DNA from: Ignavibacteriota bacterium
GTDB lineage: Bacteria > Bacteroidota > Ignavibacteria > UBA10030 > BY39
NCBI GenBank assembly: GCA_003327435.1
Contig: QOQV01000001.1
Coordinates: 335,917-399,916 of the forward strand
Length of the DNA stretch: 64,000 bases
Direction: 5' to 3'
Positions 55,558 through 64,000 of the stretch are shown here, piece after piece. The notes under the pieces are model-generated. The model was not told the origin of the DNA and searched no databases. It saw nothing but the letters and a program-made list of their open reading frames with translations. The number at the start of each line of letters is the position of its first letter. The first letter of the stretch is position 1. The position numbers and the translations under genes were made by a program.

Positions 55558-55689
55558 TTTTTCAAAAGTTTTTAAAAATATAATGTTTTTCCCAACTTAA
55601 ATCAAATAACGGTTAAATTTGAAAATTTATAAAAAACTTTATATCTTTGGTATAATAATAATGAAATAAATCAATTATGGGAATTTAAA

Positions 55690-57696
55690 ATGCCATCAGA
55701 AAACGACCCAATGGATAAAAGAGAACTGGTATCAAAATATCTAAAAGAAGCCGATTTATTGATTAAAAATAAGGATTTTTCTGCTGCGATGCAGTTAGTA
55801 AACAAAGCAAAAGCTATACAACCTAATAACCCCTATGTTTTAGCTTTTATCGACCGTATAGAATATTTTAAAAATTTAAGTACTCAGGAAATAGCCCCTA
55901 AGCCTCAAACTATAGCTCAGAATGTAGAGGTTATAATGCCTGAAAAAAAAGAAGAAGCACAAACATTTGCAGAAGAAAATCTCAGAAAACAGATAGAAAA
56001 TGAATACCAAATCAAATTTAAAGAAGAATTGATAAAGATAGAGAGCAAAATAGCAAAAAAACTTGAAGAAGAGAAACGCAAACTAGATGAAGAAAGAGCA
56101 CTTTTAGAAAAGCAATATCAGGACCAAGTAAAAGCTTTAAAAACAAATTTAGACGATGAGTACAAGAGAAGACTGGAGGTTGAGCTTTCAGCAGTTGAAC
56201 AACAACTTAAAGAGCAATTCTTAAAAGAGCAAGAATTCTTAGAAAAGGAAATGAAAACTCGCCTTGAAAAGGAATTTAATAATCGACTTCAAGAACTAGA
56301 ACGCGAGCACGAACATAAAACAAAAATTCTTCTTGAAAACGAAAAGCAAGCATATATTATTAAAGAATCCGAATTAAAAAAATATTACGAGGATAAGTTA
56401 CAAGCTGAAATTAACAAATTAAAGTTAGAACAGGAAACATATAGTTTAGAACAGCTACAGGAAGAAAAAGAAAGAATCAAAAATACTCTCGCAGATGAAT
56501 ATAAAAAACACCTTGAAGAAGAAAGGGATAAAATAAAACAATTTTACGAAAGTGAAAAGATACATCTTCAGAATCAAATCGCACAGAAACAAAAGGAACT
56601 TGAGGAAAAGAATCAGAAAATTCTTGCTACCGAGATTGCACGATTAAGAGAAAGAGAAAAAAGTGAATTAGCAAAAAAACAATTTGAATTAGAAGAAAAA
56701 ATTAGAAACGAACTTACAATCTACTATAATGAACAAATTGAACTTGAGAAAAAAAGACTGAACGATAAGGTAAGAAAATTTCTTGAAGAAAAAGAAGCTG
56801 AACGTAAACTTGAGGAAGAAAAACTTCTCTTGATGGAGAATAAAAAAGTAGAGGAAATAAAATCCAGTTTGAAGCGGGAGATGGAAGAAAAATATCTTCA
56901 AAAATTAGAACAGTTACAGGAACAGTTTACCAAAGCATATGATTATAAAATGGAACTCTTAGGAGTTGAAATTCCATCCGATATTGAAGAAAAATATAAT
57001 CTTTACAAGAGAAGATTAAGGGAATTCTGGAAAAATGGACAACCAAGTGTGGAGCAAGCCAGAAAATTGATGGGATTAAAGGAATTGTTAGAATTAACCT
57101 TCGACGAGCATGCACAATTGGAAATAGATGTAAGACATGAATTATATGTATCCACAATAGAAGAAGGTATAAAGAAAAATTTGATCGATCCAACTGATAC
57201 AGAATACTTAGACAAACTAAAAGCAAAATATCAAATTACAACAGAGGAAGCTTCAAAACTTGAATCTTATATTTTATCGTTATTTATGAAATATTCAACC
57301 AAGGGTGTAATTCTTGTCGTTGATGATGATGAAGCTTTATTAACTATACTTTCTAATGAATTAAGACAACACAACTACAAAATTCTTACAGCAACGAATA
57401 TTCAGGATGCATTAAACATTTTACAAAAAAATTCTGTTGACCTAATCCTCTCAGATATCAAATTCCCAGACAACCAGATGGACGGGTTCAGTTTCTTTAC
57501 AATCGTACAGAAGAACCCAGTTTTGAACCGAATACCATTTGTTTTAATGAGCGCATTAGGTGATGGCGGCATTATTAGGTCAGGTAAACAGTTAGGTGTT
57601 GATGATTACCTGACCAAACCACTTGATATGGATATGCTCATCTCTGTATTGGAGGGAAAAATAAAAAGATTCAGAAGTGTTTCGATAACGCAATAA
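55690..57696 (+). CDS. Long coiled-coil protein with C-terminal receiver domain
   Basis: This 668-residue protein has a TPR-like start (DLLIKNKDFSAAMQLVNKAKAIQP, about 22-45), a highly charged coiled coil from about 90 to 420, a helical domain (about 425-535; RRLREFWKNGQPSVEQARKLM) and a response-regulator receiver domain (about 539-660) with VVDDDE, phosphoacceptor D589 in LSDIKFP and Lys in DDYLTKPLD. It has no DNA-binding output domain. The coiled coil may act as a scaffold whose assembly depends on phosphorylation. No kinase is adjacent. Confidence 0.85.
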   Translation: MPSENDPMDKRELVSKYLKEADLLIKNKDFSAAMQLVNKAKAIQPNNPYVLAFIDRIEYFKNLSTQEIAPKPQTIAQNVEVIMPEKKEEAQTFAEENLRKQIENEYQIKFKEELIKIESKIAKKLEEEKRKLDEERALLEKQYQDQVKALKTNLDDEYKRRLEVELSAVEQQLKEQFLKEQEFLEKEMKTRLEKEFNNRLQELEREHEHKTKILLENEKQAYIIKESELKKYYEDKLQAEINKLKLEQETYSLEQLQEEKERIKNTLADEYKKHLEEERDKIKQFYESEKIHLQNQIAQKQKELEEKNQKILATEIARLREREKSELAKKQFELEEKIRNELTIYYNEQIELEKKRLNDKVRKFLEEKEAERKLEEEKLLLMENKKVEEIKSSLKREMEEKYLQKLEQLQEQFTKAYDYKMELLGVEIPSDIEEKYNLYKRRLREFWKNGQPSVEQARKLMGLKELLELTFDEHAQLEIDVRHELYVSTIEEGIKKNLIDPTDTEYLDKLKAKYQITTEEASKLESYILSLFMKYSTKGVILVVDDDEALLTILSNELRQHNYKILTATNIQDALNILQKNSVDLILSDIKFPDNQMDGFSFFTIVQKNPVLNRIPFVLMSALGDGGIIRSGKQLGVDDYLTKPLDMDMLISVLEGKIKRFRSVSITQ

Positions 57697-57699
57697 TGC

Positions 57700-59628
57700 T
57701 CAATAATCCAATCCTAAACTTACTTTATAATTTCTCAAGGGCATAGGATAATCTTTGATAATTTGAAAACTTCTATTGAATATATTATTGACTTCAAGTT
57801 TTAGATATATCCTACCAAAATTTGTATTATAGTTTAGCCCAATATTTCCATTTGTTAAATGATATTCAGGCAATTTATTTATATTTTCTTCATCAGTATA
57901 CCTATTACTGACAATGATATGGTTTAACCCAAATGCTAGCATTTTATATCTACCATTCAAATTAAATTTCCACATATGTTTTGGTGTGTAGATTATGTAT
58001 TTGTTATATGTGGGGTCACTACCATTTGATTTGCTCACTTTTCTGGAATCTGTCAATGTATAATTCATTGAAATTCTATAATTTTTTAATTCATAATCAA
58101 AACTTAATATTGATCCTTTAGATAATATTTTATCTACATTTTTAGGTGAGTAGATATATGGTTGGATTTCTTTCCATATAATTTTGTCCTTGGTATCGAT
58201 ATAAAAATAAGAATATTCAAAATTAATATTTCCAAGCCAATAAAAAGAATAGGCGAGCCCTGCATCTACCGATCTGGAATATTCAGGCTTCAGATTTGGA
58301 TTACCCTTACTACCCCAGGCATCAATGTAAAATAACTCATTCAGTGTTGGAACACGATAATTTTGTCCATAACTTATTTTTAGATATAGAGCTTTGATAA
58401 TTTCGAAGTTTAATCCAAGCTTTGGAGAAAACTCCGAACCAATATTATCATATTTATCATATCTCAACGAAGGATAAACTGATAAATTGTTTAGGAACAT
58501 TTTATCGATTTCGAATAAAAACATACCAGTCAGATAGATACTTTTTTGAGAACGATAAACAGATGATATATAATCAGTTCCCTTTAAAGTTCCTTTTGCA
58601 TACTCAATTCCAAATACCAAGGATTTTCCTTCAGTAAATTTATAAAATACTTGTGGATTAATTGAAATCTGGGTATTCTTTGAAAATGATGATATATTGA
58701 ACACTGGCTCCCTATACTTCTGGAATGAATAATTCCACCCATTATTTATCTCAAAATATAAGTTTTCAGAATACTGATATTTTGTTAACACTTGAAGATA
58801 AAAATTTCTATCATTCTGAGAAGATGTAGTAGATGGGAAACTCAAACTTCCAGGAAGATTTCTATCCGAATGTGTGTATGTTGCATAGGTTCTAAATGAT
58901 AGATTATTTTTCTTTATAAAATTAGATAAATAATAGTTGTTTCTGCTGAATTCTGCATTTTGTCTTTCCCCAAAGTCATTTACAAAGGGAAGTTTAAATT
59001 TATAATTGTCTTTACCATATTCTCTTACGAAAGCAAAACTTGCCCCTAAATTTTCAGTGGCATTCGACAAAGATAATAATAATCTGTTATAATCAAAAGA
59101 ACCTTTACTTACAGCAAATCCTGCATTCATTTTTTTTAATGGATTCAAAGTCAGAATATTAATTACACTCCCTACTGCATCAGCACCATAGAGCGCGGTA
59201 TTCCCTCCGTGAACAATTTCAATTTTCTCTATTATATCTGAATTTAATAGTGATAAATCTACCAGACCATTTTGAAAATTGTTAATCCGCATACCGTTGA
59301 TCAAAATTAAATTATTTTCTACTGAAGTCCCCCTAATAGAAATTGTCTTAAGTCCGCCTGTCTGACCATAATCCCTTATAAAAATACCCTCAGAAAACAT
59401 TAAAACATCAGCGATTGTGCGTGAATTAAAGTTAGATATTTGCTCTCTTGTAATTATATGAGAATATACTGGACTTTTTTCAAGTAATATTTCAGAGCGT
59501 GTTGCTGTAACAATTACAGGTTTTAAATAATAAACTTTCATTGTATCACTTACCTCTTCAGATATTGAGTTAACAATTGAAGCAAATATAAAAAATGATA
59601 AGCATAAAATATTTTTACAAAGTCTCAT
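57700..59628 (-). CDS. btuB: BtuB-like TonB-dependent cobalamin receptor
   Basis: The product is about 642 residues from ATG 59628 (AGGAGT ribosome binding site); a longer frame to 59679 lacks one. It has a signal peptide, TonB box KPVIVTATRSE, a plug (GNTALYGADAVGSVINILT) and a barrel ending in VSLGLDY. There is no carboxypeptidase-like N-domain, unlike the receptor at 42389-44587. A cobalamin riboswitch directly upstream shows that corrinoid uptake is its likely job. Confidence 0.87.
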   Translation of the reverse strand: MRLCKNILCLSFFIFASIVNSISEEVSDTMKVYYLKPVIVTATRSEILLEKSPVYSHIITREQISNFNSRTIADVLMFSEGIFIRDYGQTGGLKTISIRGTSVENNLILINGMRINNFQNGLVDLSLLNSDIIEKIEIVHGGNTALYGADAVGSVINILTLNPLKKMNAGFAVSKGSFDYNRLLLSLSNATENLGASFAFVREYGKDNYKFKLPFVNDFGERQNAEFSRNNYYLSNFIKKNNLSFRTYATYTHSDRNLPGSLSFPSTTSSQNDRNFYLQVLTKYQYSENLYFEINNGWNYSFQKYREPVFNISSFSKNTQISINPQVFYKFTEGKSLVFGIEYAKGTLKGTDYISSVYRSQKSIYLTGMFLFEIDKMFLNNLSVYPSLRYDKYDNIGSEFSPKLGLNFEIIKALYLKISYGQNYRVPTLNELFYIDAWGSKGNPNLKPEYSRSVDAGLAYSFYWLGNINFEYSYFYIDTKDKIIWKEIQPYIYSPKNVDKILSKGSILSFDYELKNYRISMNYTLTDSRKVSKSNGSDPTYNKYIIYTPKHMWKFNLNGRYKMLAFGLNHIIVSNRYTDEENINKLPEYHLTNGNIGLNYNTNFGRIYLKLEVNNIFNRSFQIIKDYPMPLRNYKVSLGLDY

Positions 59629-59659
59629 ATACAACTCCTTATTTAATATTTCACAATAA

Positions 59660-59697
59660 TAAAAAACCCCAACCTTCAAAAATCAAAGTTGGGGTTA
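59660..59697 (-). terminator. Riboswitch-linked intrinsic terminator before btuB
   Basis: On the minus strand AACCCCAAC and GTTGGGGTT pair (plus coordinates 59688-59696 and 59665-59673) and a U-rich run follows. The segment CCAACCTTC at 59728-59736, just after the aptamer, is perfectly complementary to GAAGGTTGG in the terminator 3' arm (59669-59677), so it can act as antiterminator. Confidence 0.85.
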
Positions 59698-59745
59698 AAT
59701 AAAACTCATTAACCGCACCTTTCCCTCGAAGGTTGGTATTACTCA

Positions 59746-59894
59746 GGATTTTGACAGGTCTCCTGGCTCATAGTCATATCAGGAAATCTAAACTAACCTT
59801 CCCATCCAATATTAGACAGTGGTTAGTTTGGAAGATGACTACATACAGTTGCGGGGCAGCTTCCGATTTTACGGAATTCCCTTAATCAAAATCC
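59746..59894 (-). promoter_or_regulatory. Cobalamin riboswitch
   Basis: The leader of the BtuB-like receptor shows the conserved core in order: GGATTTTGA (5' P1 arm, 59894-59886), GGGAA, CGGAAGCTGCCCCGCAACTG, CCACTG, TGGGAAGG, the B12 box GAGCCAGGAGACCTG, and the closing P1 arm TCAAAATCC. The two P1 arms are perfect 9-bp complements. With cobalamin bound, the downstream terminator (59660-59697) would form and lower receptor expression. The region between the BtuB-like gene and 59961 is thus filled by this leader. Confidence 0.95.
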
Positions 59895-59960
59895 AATTTT
59901 TAAAGAACAAAACTAAGAAAATATAAAATATTTTTTTTAATTACACAAATCGAGTTTAGA

Positions 59961-60812
59961 TTACATTATTCTATATGTGATTCCCAACTGAAGTGCTTCT
60001 TTTAATTGAGTTTTAGGTGATTGCCTTTTTTCATAAATCAGCAGCACATTCAAATTTGTTGTAAAATATTTATTTATCTGTGCAGAGATGGTATTATCCC
60101 ACCTAACATCCCATACATCCAAACTATTAAACCGACTGAATAATCGCAGCTTGCTTGTAAATAGCATATTTTCTAAAAACTGGTATGCACCTTCTGTAAC
60201 AGATTCGATTCCAGTATCAATTTTGTATTTTTCAATTTTATCGAGTGTGCTGGGATCATCAACATACAAAAAAGCAAATTGATCTGCAAAAGTTTCCTGA
60301 ATTGCTATACCCAAACGACTTGAAAATACTTTATCTTTACTATATTTAAATCCAAGGCTTTGTGTCACATAACCCGGATCAAAAAACTTTGATGTTTTTA
60401 CGGCAGGCGTTTTTGAGTAATCAAAGCCATTACCCAAAACAGTTCTAATTGTATTGCTGAAGAATGGGTTAAGTGGCCATCCAACATCATATGATAACAC
60501 AGTTTCAAAATAAAGTTCATTATCATTTGTTTTGTAATTTGCAGTTCCCAGTTTTGTCCTGCCGTAAGCAAGCTTTAAGTTGTTTTTTAAAATCCAGGGA
60601 TTGGCTGTATAGATTAAATCTATCAGACCAATACCAGTCCAGCTAATAGAGTTTTCACCACCCTGTGTCCAATTCTGGAATGAAATCTGACTAATATTAA
60701 ATCCAAGTACCATTGAATTAGTCCATCTGGAATGTGTCAAAGAATCAGATTGAGCAAAGATGCAAGTGCTAGAGGCAAATAACAGTAACAAAATTTTTAA
60801 CAGGTTTTTCAT
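59961..60812 (-). CDS. DUF3078 family exported protein
   Basis: The product is about 283 residues from ATG 60812, preceded by AAGGAG. It has a signal peptide (cleavage near CIFAQ) and a barrel-like body with the DUF3078 signature SFQNWTQGGENSISWTGIG followed by LKLAYGRTKLG. The family is widespread in Bacteroidota outer membranes but its function is unknown. It overlaps no cobalamin element, so it is a separate unit. Confidence 0.82.
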   Translation of the reverse strand: MKNLLKILLLLFASSTCIFAQSDSLTHSRWTNSMVLGFNISQISFQNWTQGGENSISWTGIGLIDLIYTANPWILKNNLKLAYGRTKLGTANYKTNDNELYFETVLSYDVGWPLNPFFSNTIRTVLGNGFDYSKTPAVKTSKFFDPGYVTQSLGFKYSKDKVFSSRLGIAIQETFADQFAFLYVDDPSTLDKIEKYKIDTGIESVTEGAYQFLENMLFTSKLRLFSRFNSLDVWDVRWDNTISAQINKYFTTNLNVLLIYEKRQSPKTQLKEALQLGITYRIM

Positions 60813-60844
60813 TGGTAGTTTCTCCTTCTTTTGATTGTTAACTA

Positions 60845-61345
60845 TTACCATTTTTCATAATGTATTTTCGAATCATCATATCTTTCTTTTTGTTCAGGAG
60901 TTTCAGCAGGATAACCGACAGGTATGATACAAAGTGGGATCACATCGGTTGGAATTGATAAAACATTCCTTACATACCTAATTCTTTCATCTCTTGGATA
61001 AACAGCTACCCATACAGCACCTAAGCCTAATTGTACAGCTTCCAGTAAAATATTTTCAGTAGCTGCTGAGCAATCGAGTACCCAGTAATCTCTATAACTC
61101 TGTACCCGTAAATCACCACATACAACAATTGCCACCGAAGCATCTTTTATCATATAGGCATACTGGTGGGTTTGTGATAACATTTTTAAATTTTCCTTAT
61201 CCTTTACAACAATAAAGTGCCATGGTCTGGCATTCCTTGCGCTTGGTGCACACATTCCAGCTTTAAGAAGTTGTTTAATTTGATTATCATCAACAATTTT
61301 TTCAGTATAGCGGCGAATGCTTCTACGTTCAAATATCGGATTCAT
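60845..61345 (-). CDS. Nitroreductase-family flavoprotein
   Basis: This 166-residue FMN protein has the nitroreductase start RRSIRRYTEKIVDDNQIKQLL followed by CAPSARNARPWHFIVV, then AATENILLEAVQLGLGAVWVAV and VPLCIIPVGYPAE-type end. It is a short, probably homodimeric, NAD(P)H:acceptor oxidoreductase; the substrate is unknown. It follows the TauE-type permease gene by 10 bp. Confidence 0.88.
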   Translation of the reverse strand: MNPIFERRSIRRYTEKIVDDNQIKQLLKAGMCAPSARNARPWHFIVVKDKENLKMLSQTHQYAYMIKDASVAIVVCGDLRVQSYRDYWVLDCSAATENILLEAVQLGLGAVWVAVYPRDERIRYVRNVLSIPTDVIPLCIIPVGYPAETPEQKERYDDSKIHYEKW

Positions 61346-61355
61346 TCAACCTCCA

Positions 61356-62117
61356 TTAAATAAATATTAAATCCTTCAAAAGTTTAATACTCGCTACTAT
61401 AAGTGCCACACCTAATAATTTTTGCAATATTTTAGGATTAAATTTGTTTGCTCCAAGATAAGAGCCAAGTTGACCACCAATCAGAACAACAATTCCTAAT
61501 GTTATAGCAATTTCCCAATGAATTTGCATGTGGAATGCTTTACCTAATAGTCCCGCTAGTGAATTTAAAGCTATAAATGCAGCTGATACAGCTGAGGTTT
61601 GTTTTGCATCAGCCCAATCAGACATAAGTAAGAAAGGTGAAAGAAAAACTCCACCACCAATTCCTGTAATACCTGACAATATTCCGATGATAAACCCAAT
61701 TGGAATCGCATATAAAAATGGCTTTCCTGAATAGTCCTTCCAACGAGAAATTACCTGTCCCTGATAAAATAAAAGTCGTAAAGCAGCTAATAACAATGCA
61801 AATCCAAGTAATAAAGAAAAAATATTCGATGGCACTCTAATAAAACCTCCAATAAATGCACCTGGAACAGAGCTAATTACAAAAGGTAACAGAAGTTTAA
61901 AAGAAAAATATTTTGCTTTATAATAATTCCAGAAAGAATTTGAAGCAACCAAAATATTCATGATCAAAACAACAGGAGCAATTTCAGAACGTGCTATACC
62001 AGCGAAAGCAAAAATTGCCAGATAACCAGATGCACCTCCATGTCCAACACTCGCAAACAAAAATGCAATTAAGAAGAAGAGTGGTAGTAGAAAATATGAA
62101 ATTTGTAACTCCTCCAT
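61356..62117 (-). CDS. TauE/SafE family permease
   Basis: The product is about 253 residues from ATG 62117; an earlier in-frame TTG at 62144 would overlap the upstream gene. It has about eight helices and the duplicated family motif: GHGGASGYLAIFAFAG near the start and IIGILSGITGIGGGVFLSPFLL in the middle. Members export sulfite, sulfoacetate or other organosulfur anions. Substrate is not determined. Confidence 0.85.
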   Translation of the reverse strand: MEELQISYFLLPLFFLIAFLFASVGHGGASGYLAIFAFAGIARSEIAPVVLIMNILVASNSFWNYYKAKYFSFKLLLPFVISSVPGAFIGGFIRVPSNIFSLLLGFALLLAALRLLFYQGQVISRWKDYSGKPFLYAIPIGFIIGILSGITGIGGGVFLSPFLLMSDWADAKQTSAVSAAFIALNSLAGLLGKAFHMQIHWEIAITLGIVVLIGGQLGSYLGANKFNPKILQKLLGVALIVASIKLLKDLIFI

Positions 62118-62127
62118 AAATTTCCAA

Positions 62128-62808
62128 TCACCAGGCAGTCCCAAAACTTAAGGATATGCTGAACCCACCAAACTCTTTTTTCTTAACAAACATCAAACTT
62201 TCGATTCCTTTATTGTATGGTATAAAATAATATCGTACATTTACTCCAAGGATACTTTTTGTTTCTGAACCAAAATATGCACCAGCACCAAAATAGCCAC
62301 CCGCGGTGTAATATGCTTTGCCATGTTTCAAGGAACTAAAAAATTCAATATCATACGGAGTAGAATATATTAATGTTGGACCCGCTGCCGCTGAAATATA
62401 AGGTTTAAAATTATCCATTATCTCATCTTTGAAAAGTCTATATTCAACAGCAAAAAACAGAGGAAAAACTAAAAACCTATTTACTTTGAAAGGAACAATA
62501 AGCTCACCAGTCCAAGGATTGTAAACTTCAACTTCTTTTTCATCTTTCGCTTCGGATATAGAAAAATTAACCTTTCCCGTTAAATTATCAGTAAAATTGT
62601 ATCCATAAAAGAAACCTAATCCAAAGCCATTAGTTGAGATAATCAAATCAAAACCGGATACATTCCTTAAAATATTTACCTGATGCTCAGTAATTAATGG
62701 TTTCGTAGGTTGAAATAATATTGTTGAATCTGTTTTAAAATTCTGTGAAAAAGAAATATTTATAAAAATAAGAAGTGATAATAAGATTTTAAATCTCATA
62801 ATTTTCAT
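62128..62808 (-). CDS. Outer-membrane beta-barrel protein, unknown function
   Basis: This 226-residue protein has a signal peptide (cleavage near NISFSQ) and barrel strands such as GFDLIISTNGFGLGFFYGYNF and FKPYISAAAGPTLIY, ending FGGFSISLSFGTAW with a terminal aromatic residue. It resembles small porin-like barrels; no specific family is recognised. Confidence 0.6.
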   Translation of the reverse strand: MKIMRFKILLSLLIFINISFSQNFKTDSTILFQPTKPLITEHQVNILRNVSGFDLIISTNGFGLGFFYGYNFTDNLTGKVNFSISEAKDEKEVEVYNPWTGELIVPFKVNRFLVFPLFFAVEYRLFKDEIMDNFKPYISAAAGPTLIYSTPYDIEFFSSLKHGKAYYTAGGYFGAGAYFGSETKSILGVNVRYYFIPYNKGIESLMFVKKKEFGGFSISLSFGTAW

Positions 62809-62832
62809 TTTTACTTTAATATAATAAAATCT

Positions 62833-64000
62833 TTACATGACTTCAAAAATTCCGAATTTGAGATATTTTGTTTCGGGCATTGATATTAAAATTGGGTGAT
62901 CTGGAGCTGCACCATGAAACTCGAGCAATCGCAATGTTCTTTTTGCATTCTTCGCACTTGATTGAATTATATCCAGAAACATTTCATCATCAATATGATG
63001 TGAACAGGAAGCTGTTGCTAAAATTCCATTAGGTTTTAACAATTTCATAGCTCTTGTGTTAATATTTCGGTAACCAACTTTTGCAGTGCTTATATTTTTT
63101 TTAGATTTGGTAAATGAAGGTGGATCAAGAACGATTAAATCATATTTTTCTTTTTTTATTTCCGCCTCGTTCAAGAACTCAAAAACATCGGCTTTTATAA
63201 ACTTACATTTGTTTGAAAAATTGTTAATTTCAGAATTATATACAGCTCTTTGAATCGAAGAATCAGAAATATCCACTCCAATAACTTCACTTGCACCAGC
63301 AGATGCAGCATTAAGAGCAAAACCACCATCGTTGCAAAAACAATCCAATACTCTGGCACCTTCAGAATATCTTCTGATAGCAAATCTGTTTTCTCTCTGA
63401 TCAAAATAAAAACCAGTTTTTTGCCCCTCAATGAGATCCACATAAAAATTTAGGTTATTTTCTTTAATCATTATCTTTTCAATCTTACCACGCAATATTC
63501 CTTTTTTAGGTTTAAGGCCTTCAAGTTCCCTCAGTGGACTTTCACTTCTTTCGATAATACCTTTTGGTTTAAAAATGCTTTCAATAACATCACAAATTAA
63601 AGTCAAGTGCTTATCAATTCCACTTGAATACACCTGAACCGACAGATAATCGTTATATTTATCAATAATCAAACCGGGTAAAAAATCACTTTCACCATAG
63701 ACAACTCTATAACTCCTGTATTCAGGATAAATCCTCTTGCGCAATTCAAGAGCTTGTTCAATTTTATTTTTATAAAATTGAAAATCAATTTCTTCTTCAA
63801 TCCTGGTAAGTAGGCGAAAAGTAATTAATGAATGTGCATTATAAAATCCTTTTCCCAAATATTCCCCGGAATATGTTCTTAGTTCAACTATATCTCCAGT
63901 AGATGGTTCTCCTTGAATCTGTTGAATTTCGTTACTGAAAACCCATAGGTGTCCATTTTTAATTCTCTTATCCTCACCTTTTTTTAACTTAATAATTTTT
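62833..64000 (-). CDS. RlmI-like rRNA large-subunit methyltransferase, 5' end cut by window
   Basis: The frame is open from the stop at 62833 to the window edge (last full codon 63997-63999). A TTG at 63858 is not the true start. The upstream residues KIIKLKKGEDKRIKNGHLW and VFSNEI form the PUA domain expected of RlmI. Methylase motifs are VLDCFCNDGGFALNAAS, IVLDPPSFTKSKKNI and the catalytic-type ATASCSHHI. RlmI methylates C1962 of 23S rRNA (m5C) in E. coli. Probably only a few N-terminal residues are missing. Confidence 0.9.
   Translation of the reverse strand, partial: KIIKLKKGEDKRIKNGHLWVFSNEIQQIQGEPSTGDIVELRTYSGEYLGKGFYNAHSLITFRLLTRIEEEIDFQFYKNKIEQALELRKRIYPEYRSYRVVYGESDFLPGLIIDKYNDYLSVQVYSSGIDKHLTLICDVIESIFKPKGIIERSESPLRELEGLKPKKGILRGKIEKIMIKENNLNFYVDLIEGQKTGFYFDQRENRFAIRRYSEGARVLDCFCNDGGFALNAASAGASEVIGVDISDSSIQRAVYNSEINNFSNKCKFIKADVFEFLNEAEIKKEKYDLIVLDPPSFTKSKKNISTAKVGYRNINTRAMKLLKPNGILATASCSHHIDDEMFLDIIQSSAKNAKRTLRLLEFHGAAPDHPILISMPETKYLKFGIFEVM

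Noticed and set aside
1..64000. CRISPR arrays, insertion sequences, integrases or phage genes
   Set aside because: I saw no regular direct repeats, transposase motifs or terminal inverted repeats; the only striking inverted repeats are a terminator-like hairpin and riboswitch elements.

Overview
The window is a low-GC, gene-dense stretch of bacterial chromosome. It carries many families typical of the Bacteroidota/Chlorobiota/Ignavibacteriota group: TonB-dependent receptors, a PorV-like barrel and a DUF4835 (PorD-like) protein of the type IX secretion world, gldA-gldF-gldG-like ABC genes with a DUF4340 partner, and DUF6132, DUF2892 and DUF3078 proteins. A multiheme c-type cytochrome, a CcmF heme lyase, a cytosolic group 3b-type [NiFe] hydrogenase and a large thiol-redox cluster point to an anaerobic or facultatively anaerobic lifestyle. 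My best guess is a member of Ignavibacteria or a close relative. That is inferred from gene content, not from a marker gene. I saw no insertion sequence, phage gene or CRISPR array.

Layout. 1-8.3 kb (minus strand): a PAS histidine kinase, a sigma-54 activator, CcmF, a second sigma-54 activator and the 5' part of a multiheme cytochrome cut by the window edge. 8.4-9.9 kb: an orphan protein with a GvpL/GvpF-like C-terminal domain, and tRNA-Ser(UGA). 10-16.5 kb: MFS exporter, long-chain acyl-CoA ligase, PpiD-like periplasmic foldase, an outer-membrane barrel and shikimate kinase. 16.5-22.2 kb (minus): a compact thiol/sulfur redox cluster (DUF302, thioredoxin folds, FmdB, DUF1858, OsmC, CcdA, TlpA, PDO, Hsp20, TrxA, DUF2892) with two DUF6132-like microproteins, one too short for ordinary ORF calling. 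22.4-27.9 kb (plus): hydrogenase subunits beta-gamma-delta-alpha, maturation protease, HypA and HypB.

28-33.8 kb (minus): a CPA2-type antiporter behind what I read as a fluoride (crcB-motif) riboswitch, then a carotenoid cluster (crtB, crtZ, lycopene cyclase, cruF-like, TPR gene, crtI). Every gene in this cluster is broken by frameshifts, in-frame UAA codons or a gene fusion, while I saw no comparable damage in the other protein genes of the window. This looks like a recently dying pigment pathway. 33.8-42.3 kb: M28 peptidase, two outer-membrane barrels, DUF4835 protein, HEAT-repeat/cyclophilin fusion and a TatD/radical-SAM fusion. 42.4-49 kb: TonB receptor plus lipoprotein on one strand; on the other a His-rich barrel and a zinc/manganese-type ABC binding protein and permease without an ATPase. 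49-53.2 kb: gldAFG-like ABC system. 53.2-64 kb: RsmI-type methyltransferase paralog, AI-2E family permease, dUTPase, a coiled-coil/receiver protein, a BtuB-like receptor under a cobalamin riboswitch with a visible terminator/antiterminator switch, DUF3078 protein, nitroreductase, TauE/SafE permease, a barrel, and an RlmI-type methyltransferase running off the right edge.

The most useful leads are the decayed carotenoid locus, the fluoride riboswitch, the orphan GvpL/F-like protein, a near-identical sigma-54-like promoter motif in front of both ccmF and the hydrogenase operon, and the redox cluster with its paired microproteins.
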